64,000 nt of DNA from UBA7985 sp002711265 (GTDB taxonomy: Bacteria > Pseudomonadota > Alphaproteobacteria > UBA7985). Where the stretch lies: the NCBI GenBank assembly GCA_965660945.1, contig CBFIBS010000008.1:56884-120883 (forward strand), read 5' to 3'. This document shows positions 25,407 to 34,599 of the stretch, in pieces (positions within the stretch are counted from its first letter, which is position 1; the number at the start of each line of letters is the position of its first letter). The notes beneath the pieces are model-generated. The model saw only the letters and a program-made list of their open reading frames with translations. It was not told where the DNA came from and made no database searches. Both the position numbers and the translations under genes were made by a program.

Positions 25407-26909
25407 ATGCCCCGCGTTTTCAGCCCCCGCCGTTCCATCCTGGCCCTGTTCACCCTTCTGATGACAGCCGGATTGGGGACCGCTGGTCTGGCCTATGGTG
25501 CCGGCGGTGGTGAGGGCAAGTATCTGCCCGGGGCCGAACTGAACCTGGTGTGGATCCTGCCCTTTGTCGGCATCCTGCTATCGATCGCGTTCATGCCGCT
25601 GTTTCTGCCGCGTATCTGGCACCATCACTTCGGCAAGATATCGCTGGGTTGGGCCGTCGCCTTCCTGCTGCCGTGCATGATCGTCTACGGCTGGGGGACG
25701 ACCTCGTTCCTCGCGTGGGAGACCGTTGCGCACGAATACCTGCCGTTCATCATCCTGCTGTTCGCCCTGTTCACCATTTCCGGCGGGGTCCGGATAAAGG
25801 GCTCGCTGGTCGGCACGCCTGCGCTGAACACCGGCATTCTGGCCATTGGCACCGTGCTCGCTTCGTTCATGGGCACCACGGGCGCCGCCATGCTGCTGAT
25901 CCGGCCGCTGTGCCGGGCCAACGACCACCGCAAGCACCGCGTCCACACCATCGTCTTCTTCATCTTTCTGGTCGCCAATATCGGTGGCTCGCTGTCACCG
26001 CTGGGTGACCCGCCGCTGTTCCTCGGCTTCCTTAAGGGCGTCAGCTTCTTCTGGCCGACCACGGCGATGTTCTTCCCGATGCTGATGCTGTCGGTGCTGC
26101 TGCTGGGGCTCTACTACATCGTCGACACCGTGCTGAGCCGCCGCGAAGGCGAGACCCTGCCGATGAACAACATCGAGACCGGCAAGGAAGGCGAGCGCCT
26201 CGGGCTGGAGGGTAGCGTGAACCTGCTGCTGCTCGCCGGGGTGGTGCTGTTCGTCCTGTACTCCGGCTTTGCCGCTGACCTGCCGGCGCCGCTGGGGACC
26301 GAGGCCTACTTCATGCTCTACGGGGTCGATATCAAGATCGCGAACCTGATCCGTGACTTCGGCCTGCTGGGGCTGGCGGGGCTGTCGCTGATCCTGACAG
26401 CGAACGAAAGCCGGAAGCTCAACGGCTTCACCTGGTTCCCGATCATCGAGGTCGCGACCCTATTCGCCGGTATCTTCATGACCATCATTCCCGCGCTGGC
26501 GATCCTGCGCGCGGGCTCTGAGGGTGCGCTCGGCTGGGTCATCGACGGGGTAACGCGAGCCGACGGGACACCGCTGAACGCGGCCTACTTCTGGGCGACG
26601 GGTATCCTGTCGAGCTTCCTCGATAACGCGCCGACCTATCTGGTGTTCTTCAACACCGCGGGCGGTGATCCGGAGCAACTGATGGGTGAGCTTTCAGGCA
26701 CCCTGCTGGCGATCTCTGCGGGCGCCGTGTTCATGGGGGCGGTGACCTACATCGGTAATGCGCCGAACTTTATGGTACGCTCGATCGCAGAAGACCGCGG
26801 GATCAAGATGCCGTCTTTCTTCGGTTACATGCTGTGGTCGTGCGGTATTCTGATGCCGCTGTTCGTCGTCGTGACCTTCCTGTTCTTCAACCCGCTCAAC
26901 GGCGGCTGA
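25407..26909 (+). CDS. NhaD-type sodium/proton antiporter
   Basis: A 500-residue transporter of the ion-transporter superfamily with a signal-peptide-like N-terminus (cleavage near LAYGAGGG) and about twelve further helices. Two conserved re-entrant segments are visible: GGSLSPLGDPPLFLGFL (first half) and SFLDNAPTYLVFF with YIGNAPNFMVR (second half). These match NhaD-type Na+/H+ antiporters of gammaproteobacteria and alphaproteobacteria. The ATG at 25407 has AGGA six bases upstream and is preferred over the in-frame ATG at 25389. It follows bpt by 42 bases and may share its transcript. Confidence 0.85.
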   Translation: MPRVFSPRRSILALFTLLMTAGLGTAGLAYGAGGGEGKYLPGAELNLVWILPFVGILLSIAFMPLFLPRIWHHHFGKISLGWAVAFLLPCMIVYGWGTTSFLAWETVAHEYLPFIILLFALFTISGGVRIKGSLVGTPALNTGILAIGTVLASFMGTTGAAMLLIRPLCRANDHRKHRVHTIVFFIFLVANIGGSLSPLGDPPLFLGFLKGVSFFWPTTAMFFPMLMLSVLLLGLYYIVDTVLSRREGETLPMNNIETGKEGERLGLEGSVNLLLLAGVVLFVLYSGFAADLPAPLGTEAYFMLYGVDIKIANLIRDFGLLGLAGLSLILTANESRKLNGFTWFPIIEVATLFAGIFMTIIPALAILRAGSEGALGWVIDGVTRADGTPLNAAYFWATGILSSFLDNAPTYLVFFNTAGGDPEQLMGELSGTLLAISAGAVFMGAVTYIGNAPNFMVRSIAEDRGIKMPSFFGYMLWSCGILMPLFVVVTFLFFNPLNGG

Positions 26910-26952
26910 CCAAGGCAGCTGACCGAGGAGGCTTATCCGGATCTGAACGCGA

Positions 26953-27408
26953 TCAGACCTTGATGGCCGTGGTCTCTTTGATCACTTCCATCGACAGGCT
27001 TGAGGTCACGTTGAACAGGTTAATCCGCCCGATAAAGCGCTTGTAGAACAGGTCGAAGTCGCGCGTGCTCGCCACCCGTACCTTCATGATGTAGTCGACG
27101 TCGCCGGTCAGCCGGTGGCACTCGAGGATCTCCGGCATTTCATTGACGATCTCGGTGAACCGGCCCAGCCAGTCGCTGGTGTGCTGGTCGGTGCGGATCG
27201 AGATGAAGAACGTCTCCGTCAGCCCGATTTTCTGGGCGTTTAGGATGGCGACTTCACGGTCGATGACGCCGGCCGCCTTGAGCTTTTTGATGCGGTTCCA
27301 GACCGGCGATTTGGTCGAACCGATCTGCCGCGCGATTTCTTCCAGCGGCAGCGTGGCATCGAGCTGGATCAACCGAAGAATTTTCTGGTCAGTCTCGTCT
27401 AACTGCAT
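26953..27408 (-). CDS. Lrp/AsnC-family transcriptional regulator
   Basis: A 151-residue Lrp-type protein: an N-terminal winged helix (about 4-60, with DETDQKILRLIQ and STKSPVWNRIKKL) and a C-terminal RAM/SAM ligand-binding domain containing the glycine turn HRLTGDVDYIMKVRV. Such proteins sense amino acids. The ATG at 27408 has GAGGAAA 4-5 bases upstream; a TTG at 27423 is an alternative. It is divergent from metZ with a 159-base AT-rich shared control region, so autoregulation and control of metZ are plausible. It converges with the NhaD-type gene. Confidence 0.92.
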   Translation of the reverse strand: MQLDETDQKILRLIQLDATLPLEEIARQIGSTKSPVWNRIKKLKAAGVIDREVAILNAQKIGLTETFFISIRTDQHTSDWLGRFTEIVNEMPEILECHRLTGDVDYIMKVRVASTRDFDLFYKRFIGRINLFNVTSSLSMEVIKETTAIKV

Positions 27409-27524
27409 CTGATTTCCTCGCAATTCTCTTTTGGAAAGATTTTTTCATCGCCAAACTGCAAACAGCAGAAATACAGCCGAAATTTCGCTTTTTTGTGGGA
27501 AATTAGCGCCTCAGGCCTAAGGTA
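27409..27524. promoter_or_regulatory. Divergent control region of lrp-type gene and metZ
   Basis: This stretch is much more AT-rich than its surroundings, with T-runs at about 27441-27446 and 27490-27494. A perfect 10-base palindrome CGAAATTTCG lies at 27478-27487. It probably holds both promoters and a site for the Lrp-type protein. I cannot assign -35/-10 hexamers with confidence. Confidence 0.5.
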
Positions 27525-27556
27525 CCGAAATCACGGCGCAAGCCAAGCGATTTCGG
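27525..27556 (+). promoter_or_regulatory. Structured 5' leader immediately upstream of metZ
   Basis: An 8-base stem (CCGAAATC at 27525-27532 with GATTTCGG at 27549-27556) encloses an internal GGC-GCAA-GCC hairpin with a GNRA tetraloop (27535-27544). The stem ends 11 bases before the metZ ATG and would affect access of ribosomes. It does not show a recognisable SAM-II or SAM-SAH riboswitch core. Confidence 0.45.
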
Positions 27557-27567
27557 ACATTCCACCC

Positions 27568-28773
27568 ATGCTTGATCACCCCGCCCGCTCCCGCTGGTCG
27601 GTCCAGACGCAATTGGTTCACGACGGCCTCGACCGCTCCGGCTTCGGGGAGACGGCTGAAGCGCTGTACCTGACCTCAGGCTATGTTTACGAGAGCGCCG
27701 AGCAGGCCGCCGACCGCTTCAGCGGCGAAGATGAGGGCTATATCTACTCACGCTACGGCAATCCGACCGTCAGCCTGTTCGAACGTCGGCTGGCCGCGCT
27801 GGAAGGCACCGAGCGCTGCGTTGCGCTGTCCAGCGGGATGGCCGCCATGTACGCCGCCCTCGCCTGCCAGCTGCGGGCGGGCGATCACGTCGTTGCATCG
27901 CGGGCGCTGTTCGGCTCGTGCCTGCAGGTCATCACCAGCCTGCTGCCCCGGCACGGCATCACCTACACCCTTGTCGACGGAACCGACCTCTCCGCGTGGG
28001 AGGCGGCTGTTAAGCCGCAGACGCGTGTGTTCTTCTGCGAAACCCCGGCCAATCCGACCCTTGCGCTGGTGGATATCGCGGCCGTCGGCGCCATTGCGCG
28101 GGCAGCAGGGGTCTGCTTCGTGGTCGACAACGCCTTCGCCTCACCTGCCGTCCAGCGCGCCGCGCCGCAGGGTGCCGACGTGGTTACCTACTCGGCGACC
28201 AAGCATATTGATGGTCAGGGACGGTGTCTGGGCGGCGCCGTCTGCTGCTCGGAAGCTTTCTACGAGGAATATCTGCAGTTCTTCGTCCGCCACACCGGGC
28301 CGAGCCTCAGCCCCTTCAACGCGTGGACGCTGGCAAAGTCGCTGGAGACCCTCGATCTGCGCGTGTCACAGATGGCGCGCAACGCCGCCACGATCGCCGG
28401 CTTCCTCGAAACCCACCCGGGCGTCGAGCGGGTGTCTTACCCCGGCCTGCCCAGCCACCCACAGCACGCGCTTGCCGGGCAGCAGATGACCAGCGGCGGT
28501 ACGCTGGTCGCGTTTCAGGTCCAGGGCGGCCAGCCCTCGGCCTTCCGCGCCATCAATGGCCTCAACCTGATCCGGATTTCAAACAATCTGGGAGACAGCA
28601 AATCCATGGTGACCCATCCGGCCACCACGACCCACCGCGTGCTGAGCGACGAGGAGCGCTGGTCGGTTGGCATCACCAACAATCTGGTGCGTCTGAGCGT
28701 GGGGCTTGAGCTGGCCGAAGACCTGATCACCGACCTCGATCAGGCGCTGAACCGCGCACAGCGCGAAGGTTGA
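27568..28773 (+). CDS. metZ: O-succinylhomoserine sulfhydrylase
   Basis: A 401-residue Cys/Met-metabolism PLP enzyme. The cofactor lysine is Lys212 in YSATKHIDGQGR; YSRYGNPT and the C-terminal VRLSVGLE motif are also present. MetZ makes homocysteine from O-succinylhomoserine and sulfide. GQGRCLGG following the PLP lysine and overall similarity favour MetZ over cystathionine synthases or O-acetyl enzymes, though substrate specificity cannot be proven by eye. The ATG at 27568 gives the usual start; the frame upstream is an extension through the leader. It converges with sucB with 6 bases between stops. Confidence 0.9.
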   Translation: MLDHPARSRWSVQTQLVHDGLDRSGFGETAEALYLTSGYVYESAEQAADRFSGEDEGYIYSRYGNPTVSLFERRLAALEGTERCVALSSGMAAMYAALACQLRAGDHVVASRALFGSCLQVITSLLPRHGITYTLVDGTDLSAWEAAVKPQTRVFFCETPANPTLALVDIAAVGAIARAAGVCFVVDNAFASPAVQRAAPQGADVVTYSATKHIDGQGRCLGGAVCCSEAFYEEYLQFFVRHTGPSLSPFNAWTLAKSLETLDLRVSQMARNAATIAGFLETHPGVERVSYPGLPSHPQHALAGQQMTSGGTLVAFQVQGGQPSAFRAINGLNLIRISNNLGDSKSMVTHPATTTHRVLSDEERWSVGITNNLVRLSVGLELAEDLITDLDQALNRAQREG

Positions 28774-28779
28774 CCGCGA

Positions 28780-29982
28780 CTAGACCTCGAACAGCATCCG
28801 GCTGGGGTCTTCGATGTTCTCCTTAACCTTCACCAGGAAGGTCACCGCCTCGCGGCCATCGATGATGCGATGGTCGTAGGACAGGGCCAGATACATCATC
28901 GGCCGGATCACCACTTCACCGTTCACTGCAACCGGGCGCTCTTCGATCCGGTGCATGCCCAGGATCGCGCTCTGCGGCTGGTTCAGGATCGGGGTCGACA
29001 GCATGGAGCCGTAAATCCCGCCGTTGGAGATGGTGAAGGTACCGCCCGACATTTCCGCCATGGACAGCTTGCCGTCGCGTGCACGCTTGCCGAAATCGGC
29101 GATGGTGGACTCGATCTGGGCAAAGCCCATACGGTCTGCGTCACGGATTACCGGCACCACCAGCCCGTTCTCGGTGCCGACGGCCACACCAATGTTGTAG
29201 TAGTTCTTGTAGATCAGGTCGGTGCCGTAAATCTCTGCGTTCACGGCCGGCAGCTCCTGCAGCGCCGCGATACAAGCCTTGGCGAAGAACGACATGAAGC
29301 CGAGCTTGATGCCGTACTTTTTCACGAAGGCATCCTGATGGCTCTTCCGCAGCGCCATGACCGCTGACATGTCGACATCGTTGAAGGTCGTGAGCATGGC
29401 CGCGGTGTTTTGGGCCTCCTTGAGCCGCCGCGCGATGGTCTGGCGCAGGCGCGACATAGGCACGATTTCTTCGGGGCCGCCGGGCTTACGGGGTGGCAGA
29501 GCGCCACCCTTGGCGTCACTGGCGGGCGCAGCCGCTGCAGACGAGGGGCTACCGCCGCCGTGGCCTTCGGGCCAGATGCCTTCCGCTGCGGCCTTGAGGG
29601 CATCTTCGGGCATGAGCCGGGTGGCTTTGGCCGCGGGTGCTGGCGCGGGCGCGGGCGCGGGTGCAGGCGCGGGTGCAGGCGCAGATGCAGGCTTGGCCTC
29701 TGCCTTTGGCGCAGGCGCGGCTTCGGCCTTCGCCGCAGGGGCGTCGCCAGCCTCCATCATGCCCAGGACAGCACCGACCTCGACCGTTGCACCGTTATCG
29801 ACGCTGATCGCGGCGATGGTGCCGTTGGCGGGCGCAGGCACTTCGAGGGTTACCTTGTCGGTCTCCAGCTCCACCAGCGGCTCATCCACGGCCACCGCTT
29901 CCCCCGGCTTCTTCAGCCATTGCGCAACGGTCGCTTCAGTCACGGACTCGCCCAGAACCGGGACAACAATCTCTACAGCCAT
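28780..29982 (-). CDS. sucB: 2-oxoglutarate dehydrogenase E2 (dihydrolipoyl succinyltransferase)
   Basis: A 400-residue E2 with one lipoyl domain (1-78, lipoyl-lysine Lys43 in ETDKVTLEV), an Ala/Pro linker (80-117) and a C-terminal acyltransferase domain from about 168, with catalytic His371 and Asp375 in SYDHRIIDG. Between them, the usual 35-residue E1/E3-binding domain is hard to find: only RLMPEDALKAA (120-130) resembles its end, and the SPAVRKL...GTGKDG part is missing. The start at 29982 is 28 bases after sucA, so the two are one operon. Confidence 0.92.
   Translation of the reverse strand: MAVEIVVPVLGESVTEATVAQWLKKPGEAVAVDEPLVELETDKVTLEVPAPANGTIAAISVDNGATVEVGAVLGMMEAGDAPAAKAEAAPAPKAEAKPASAPAPAPAPAPAPAPAPAAKATRLMPEDALKAAAEGIWPEGHGGGSPSSAAAAPASDAKGGALPPRKPGGPEEIVPMSRLRQTIARRLKEAQNTAAMLTTFNDVDMSAVMALRKSHQDAFVKKYGIKLGFMSFFAKACIAALQELPAVNAEIYGTDLIYKNYYNIGVAVGTENGLVVPVIRDADRMGFAQIESTIADFGKRARDGKLSMAEMSGGTFTISNGGIYGSMLSTPILNQPQSAILGMHRIEERPVAVNGEVVIRPMMYLALSYDHRIIDGREAVTFLVKVKENIEDPSRMLFEV
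29641..29690. repeat. GC-rich hexanucleotide repeats in the sucB linker
   Basis: Repeats close to GGCGCGGGCGC / GGTGCAGGCGC encode the alternating Ala-Pro linker of SucB. They are coding microsatellite-like repeats that could vary in copy number. Confidence 0.75.
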
Positions 29983-30010
29983 GCGCTGTCTTCCTTCTGT
30001 TTCGAGCCGA

Positions 30011-32935
30011 TCAGCGTCGCTTGATCGGACCGGTGAGTGCCTCTTCAACCAAGGCAGCTTGTTGTTTCTTGTGCAGGGAGTTGGACCCGGTCGCCGGCGA
30101 TGCCGCCGCAGTCCGGCCCGCGTATCCCGCGCGACCTGCCGGGGCGTTGATCTGCTCCAGCACGTCTTCGATATACGGGTCAACGTGGGTCCATGCGCCC
30201 ATGTTCTTCGGCTCTTCCTGGCACCAGACGAATTCGCAATGCTTGAAGGCCTCGAGCTCTTCGCTCAGCGCGATGCTCGGGAAGGGATAGAGCTGCTCGA
30301 TCCGCATCAGGTGTACGTCGTCCAGCCCCTGCGCCTCACGGGCTTCGAGCAGGTCGTAGTAGACCTTGCCCGAGCACAGCACGACGCGCTTTGCCGCCTT
30401 CTGCAGCTTCTTGTCGTAGGACCGATCTTCGAGCAACACCCGGTGGAAGGTCGAACCGTTCATGAAGTCCGCCTTGGACGACACGCAGCGCTTATGACGG
30501 AGCAGCGATTTCGGCGTCATCAGCACCAGCGGCTTGCGGAAATCCCGGCGCAGCTGGCGACGGAGAATGTGGAAGTAGTTCGCAGGCGTGGTGCAGTTCG
30601 CGACCTGCCAGTTATCCTCGCCGCACATCTGCAGATAGCGTTCGAGGCGGGCCGACGAGTGCTCGGGGCCCTGCCCCTCGTAGCCGTGGGGCAGCAGCAT
30701 CACCAGACCGGACATCCGCAGCCACTTGGCTTCGGCCGAGGAAATGAACTGATCGATGATGATCTGGGCACCGTTGGAGAAATCGCCGAATTGCGCTTCC
30801 CACAGCGTCAGCGCCTTGGGCTCGGCGGTCGAATAGCCGTATTCAAAGCCCAGAACCCCCAGCTCGGACAGCGGAGAGTCGATGATCTCCAGTCGTGCCT
30901 GATCGGCTGACAGCGTGGTCAGCGGGGTGTGGGTCGCCTCTGTGTTCTGGTCGGTCAGCACGGCATGACGCTGGGTAAAGGTTCCGCGGCGAACGTCCTG
31001 CCCGGAGAAGCGGATCGGTGCACCCTCCATCAGCAGCGAGCCAAAGGCCATGGCCTCGGCCGTCGCCCAGTCAAAGCCCTCACCGCTGTCAAACATCTTG
31101 CGCTTGGCGTCCATGAGGCGGACGACCTTGCTGTTCGGGTTGAAGTCTTCAGGGATACCGGGGAGCGCCTTTGCCAGCGCATCGAACTGCTCGGTCGACA
31201 GCCCGGTCTTGCCGCGGCGCGGCCCCTTTTCGGCGGGCTTGAGCCCTTCCCAGGCGCCACCGAGCCAGTCGGCGCTGTTCGGCTTGTAGGACTGCGCGGC
31301 TTCGAATTCATCGGCCATCAGCGCCTGAAATTCGCTGACCATCTGCTGGCTTTCTTCGGCCGGCACGAGGCCCTCGGCGGCCAGCTTGTCAGCGTAGAGC
31401 GCGCGTGTCGGGCGCTGCGCCTTGATCTGCCTGTACATCAGCGGCTGGGTGAACGCTGGCTCGTCGCCCTCGTTGTGTCCGAAGCGGCGGTAGCAGAACA
31501 TGTCGATCACCACGTCCTGCTGAAACTCCTGCCGGAATTCGGTCGCGATGCGCGCGATGTGAACCACGGCCTCCGGATCATCGCCGTTGACGTGGAAAAT
31601 CGGCGCCTCGATCGCCTTGGCGATGTCGGTGCAGTACGGCCCCGGACGGGCATTCACCGGATTGGTGGTGAAGCCGATCTGGTTGTTGATGACGAAGTTA
31701 ATCACGCCGCCGGTGCGGTAGCCCTTCAGCCCCGTCAGATCGAGCACTTCGGGCACCAGCCCCTGCCCCGCAAAAGCAGCATCACCGTGGATCAGGATCG
31801 GCATCACCTTGGTGCGATCCCTGTCGGCGAGCCGGTCCTGCTTGGCGCGGGCCTTACCCACGACCACCGGGTTGACGGCTTCGAGGTGAGAAGGATTGGG
31901 GTTGAGCGACAGGTGCACGGTCTCACCGTCGAATACACGGTCTGCGGAGGTGCCCAAATGGTACTTTACGTCACCCGACGCGTTGATGTCGTCGGGGAAG
32001 GCAAAGCCGCCGAGAAACTCATTCAGAATCGCCCGAAACGGCTTCTGCATGAAGTTTGCCAGCACGTTCAACCGCCCGCGGTGTGCCATGCCTAGCACCA
32101 CTTCCTTCAGCCCCAGTTGCGAGCCGCGCTTGAGGATCTGCTCCAGCGCCGGGATCATGGTCTCGCCGCCGTCCAGCCCGAAGCGCTTGGTCCCCGGAAA
32201 CTTCTTGTCGAGGAAGTTCTCGAAACCTTCGGCGTGGGTCAGGCGTTCGAGGATGGCCTTCTTCCCCATTTCGGTGAAGTCGGTCTTGTTTTCGATCGCC
32301 TCGATACGCTCCTGCACCCAGGCCTTCTGCGCCGGGTCGGTGATGTGCATGAACTCGACCCCGATGCTCCCGCAGTAGGTCGCGCGGCAACGGTCCAGGA
32401 TCTGCTGCACCGTGGCGTACTCGCCCAGCCCCAGCACATTGTTGATGTAGACCTCGCGGTCCATGTCCGCGGCGCCGAAACCATAGGTCTCGGGGTTCAG
32501 CTCTTCGTGGGTCAGCCGCTCCTTGAGACCCAGCGGGTCGAGGTCAGCGATCAGGTGTCCCCGGATTCGGTAGGCGCGGATCATCATCAGCGCGCTGACC
32601 GAGTCCTGTGTGGCGCGCTTGGCCGCCTCACCGTCGAGGGCCGGACCGGCCGCAGCCGCTCCCTTTTCTGCGGCTTTGGCGGCAGCGTCTGCGTTCGCTA
32701 CGCCCACAATGCGGGTGTCGCGTGCGCGCCAGCTCGGGCCCTGAAAATCACCCAGCAGCGCGGCTTCATTGTCGCTCAGCGAGGCAAAGAAGGTCTGCCA
32801 GTTGTCGTCAACGGACTGCGGATTTTCGTGATATCGCGCGAACAATTCGGCGATGTAGGGCGCGTTCGCCCCGGTCAGCGCGGAAAGGGGATCGTCGTGA
32901 AAGGCTGCTTCCCCAGCCTGGTCCAGCGGTGCCAT
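30011..32935 (-). CDS. sucA: 2-oxoglutarate dehydrogenase E1
   Basis: A 974-residue thiamine-diphosphate enzyme that decarboxylates 2-oxoglutarate and succinylates the SucB lipoyl group. Visible landmarks are the N-terminal LSALTGANAPYIAELFARY, the IRAYRIRGH segment, GMAHRGRLNVL, the TPP-site HGDAAFAGQG, RRFGHNEGDEP and, near the end, the acetyl-CoA-site region LMRIEQLYPFP. Length and C-terminus match alphaproteobacterial OdhA/SucA. The 447 bases upstream should hold the promoter, since the gene upstream on this strand (sucD) is separated by a divergent gene. Confidence 0.97.
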   Translation of the reverse strand: MAPLDQAGEAAFHDDPLSALTGANAPYIAELFARYHENPQSVDDNWQTFFASLSDNEAALLGDFQGPSWRARDTRIVGVANADAAAKAAEKGAAAAGPALDGEAAKRATQDSVSALMMIRAYRIRGHLIADLDPLGLKERLTHEELNPETYGFGAADMDREVYINNVLGLGEYATVQQILDRCRATYCGSIGVEFMHITDPAQKAWVQERIEAIENKTDFTEMGKKAILERLTHAEGFENFLDKKFPGTKRFGLDGGETMIPALEQILKRGSQLGLKEVVLGMAHRGRLNVLANFMQKPFRAILNEFLGGFAFPDDINASGDVKYHLGTSADRVFDGETVHLSLNPNPSHLEAVNPVVVGKARAKQDRLADRDRTKVMPILIHGDAAFAGQGLVPEVLDLTGLKGYRTGGVINFVINNQIGFTTNPVNARPGPYCTDIAKAIEAPIFHVNGDDPEAVVHIARIATEFRQEFQQDVVIDMFCYRRFGHNEGDEPAFTQPLMYRQIKAQRPTRALYADKLAAEGLVPAEESQQMVSEFQALMADEFEAAQSYKPNSADWLGGAWEGLKPAEKGPRRGKTGLSTEQFDALAKALPGIPEDFNPNSKVVRLMDAKRKMFDSGEGFDWATAEAMAFGSLLMEGAPIRFSGQDVRRGTFTQRHAVLTDQNTEATHTPLTTLSADQARLEIIDSPLSELGVLGFEYGYSTAEPKALTLWEAQFGDFSNGAQIIIDQFISSAEAKWLRMSGLVMLLPHGYEGQGPEHSSARLERYLQMCGEDNWQVANCTTPANYFHILRRQLRRDFRKPLVLMTPKSLLRHKRCVSSKADFMNGSTFHRVLLEDRSYDKKLQKAAKRVVLCSGKVYYDLLEAREAQGLDDVHLMRIEQLYPFPSIALSEELEAFKHCEFVWCQEEPKNMGAWTHVDPYIEDVLEQINAPAGRAGYAGRTAAASPATGSNSLHKKQQAALVEEALTGPIKRR

Positions 32936-33382
32936 GTTTTTCCCGTCTCATTTCCCGACCCGCCAGCCTGCTGCCGCCTGCGGGTTTGAGTATCACGTAT
33001 GCTGTAGTCCTTAGGTGTACGCCCAAGTCCCCTGAAAGAAAAGCGCCACTCCGTGGCTGAAATGCGACCACTGCACGGACAAAGGCGCATGGCTGCGTGA
33101 CGGTTCAGAGACCAGTCTGCATCCGTGAGTCGCGAATCGAGTCGAATATTATCAGACCTTCAACCAGCTCATTCGCAATAAATCTTGCTTATGCGCGGGC
33201 CAGACAGAGATTCATGGAAAATCATGGGCTTAGCCTGCCCTCCGGCCTGCAATTGCTCTATGCCAGTCTCCCCGGTGTGCTTGGAACCACCCGCTCGCAT
33301 TTCCGCGCAGGTCATGTTCCATTCTCGCCCGATTTGAATGCCTGATTTGACAGAAGCCTCACTGGATTTTGAGGAACGAGGA
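32936..33382. other. Intergenic promoter region between sucA and a divergent lipoprotein gene
   Basis: About 450 bases without a convincing gene. It must contain the sucAB promoter (minus) and that of the lipoprotein gene (plus). The section 33130-33190 is notably AT-rich. An 82-codon open frame (33097-33345) has no recognisable sequence and low coding character, so I do not call it. Confidence 0.6.
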
Positions 33383-34525
33383 ATGCGACACTTTTTCAAA
33401 ACGGCGCTGACCGCTTCAGCAGCTGCGATGACCGTGCTGTTGATCGGCTGTGAAGCCACCGGTCCGGCCAGCTCCAAAGTTGGCCGGCTGTTTATCGAGA
33501 GCCACTTCAACGAGGACGGCACCTACGCGGCCCTCCCCGCTTCATCTGCGCCCCGGCCCTTCGACGAAGACAGACTGGAAAATGACATCGATCTGGTGTC
33601 CTTCCTTCGGCGCAATTCCGTGCACAGCCTGATTGTGTCCGAGGGCGACGACGTCATGCTGGAGACTTACCTGCATGGCCACGACCCGGAAACGCTGTGG
33701 AACGCCCATGGCATTTCCACCACGATGGTGTCCGCCGCCGTCGGCGTCGCGCTCAAGGAAGGCCGGATCAAGTCGGTCGACCAGTACATTTCGCTGGACC
33801 TGCCGCAATTCGGCGGGTCGGGCATCACCTGGCGCCATCTGCTCACCATGACCGCCAATCTCGACTACACCGAGGCCCCGCACCTGCTGAAGTCAAAGAC
33901 CGTTCAGCTGTTTTCAGCGGACGATTTCAGCGCGTTGATCGACGAACCATCGCTGGATGAGTCGTTCGAACCCGGCACGCGTTTCCACTACAGCTCGCTG
34001 GTTGCACAGATCATGGCCGAAGGTCTGGAAGCCGTTTACGAGCAACCGCTGCAGGACATCATCACCGATAAGATCTGGCACCCCATGGGCGCCGGCGAAG
34101 CCGCGCAGTGGGATATTGCCGATGCCACGCAGCAGGTCCGGGCAGGCTATGGACTGCACATGACCGCGCGCGACCTGTGGCGCCTCGGGCGGTTCATGAC
34201 GATCGAAATCGAAGACCACGTCGGCCCGGACTTCGTCGCTGAGATGCGCGGCCCGGTCGCCGGTCGCGGGCGCTTTTTCCGCCGCGCTGAATCGCGGCTG
34301 GTGTCACCGGACTGGGGCTATGGCTACGGCAGCTGGTTCGTGCGCTTCCCCCTCAACGGCGAGATGGTGGCGGGCTATGGCTCGATCGGCTTCGGCGGTC
34401 AGACCCTGCTGCACATCCCCCGCTACGACATGACCATCGCGGTTCAGGCCCGGGTTGTGCCACGCGATGGCCGGGTGAACTTCATCAAGTCGGTGCTGGA
34501 GCACGTGCTCAACCTCGAAGGCTGA
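33383..34525 (+). CDS. Serine-hydrolase (class C beta-lactamase fold) lipoprotein lacking the SXXK lysine
   Basis: A 380-residue predicted lipoprotein (lipobox LLIGC, Cys23) with a beta-lactamase/DD-peptidase fold: the region HGISTTMVSAAVGVALKEG (109-127) aligns with the usual SVTKSFVSALVG block, FHYSSLVAQI (201-210) with the YSN motif, and GFGGQTLLHIP with the third motif. The nucleophile Ser112 is kept, but the SXXK lysine is Met115, and YSN reads YSS (Tyr203). It is therefore either inactive or mechanistically altered. The ATG at 33383 follows GAGGAACGAGGA. It sits in the opposite orientation between sucA and sucD. Confidence 0.8.
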   Translation: MRHFFKTALTASAAAMTVLLIGCEATGPASSKVGRLFIESHFNEDGTYAALPASSAPRPFDEDRLENDIDLVSFLRRNSVHSLIVSEGDDVMLETYLHGHDPETLWNAHGISTTMVSAAVGVALKEGRIKSVDQYISLDLPQFGGSGITWRHLLTMTANLDYTEAPHLLKSKTVQLFSADDFSALIDEPSLDESFEPGTRFHYSSLVAQIMAEGLEAVYEQPLQDIITDKIWHPMGAGEAAQWDIADATQQVRAGYGLHMTARDLWRLGRFMTIEIEDHVGPDFVAEMRGPVAGRGRFFRRAESRLVSPDWGYGYGSWFVRFPLNGEMVAGYGSIGFGGQTLLHIPRYDMTIAVQARVVPRDGRVNFIKSVLEHVLNLEG

Positions 34526-34599
34526 GCCGCTTTCGGCTCGGGTGCCGGGGCGGGCCGCGCGTGCTGCGCAAGCACGTTGCTTAAGCCCCTGAAACGACA

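Noticed and set aside
27490..27568. SAM-II or SAM-SAH riboswitch before metZ
   Set aside because: Although position and lineage would suit it, the conserved loop and pseudoknot sequences of these aptamers are not seen. Only the stem with GNRA hairpin is reported.
33097..33345. 82-codon open frame between sucA and the lipoprotein gene
   Set aside because: It overlaps the probable promoters, has no recognisable domain and atypical composition for this genome.
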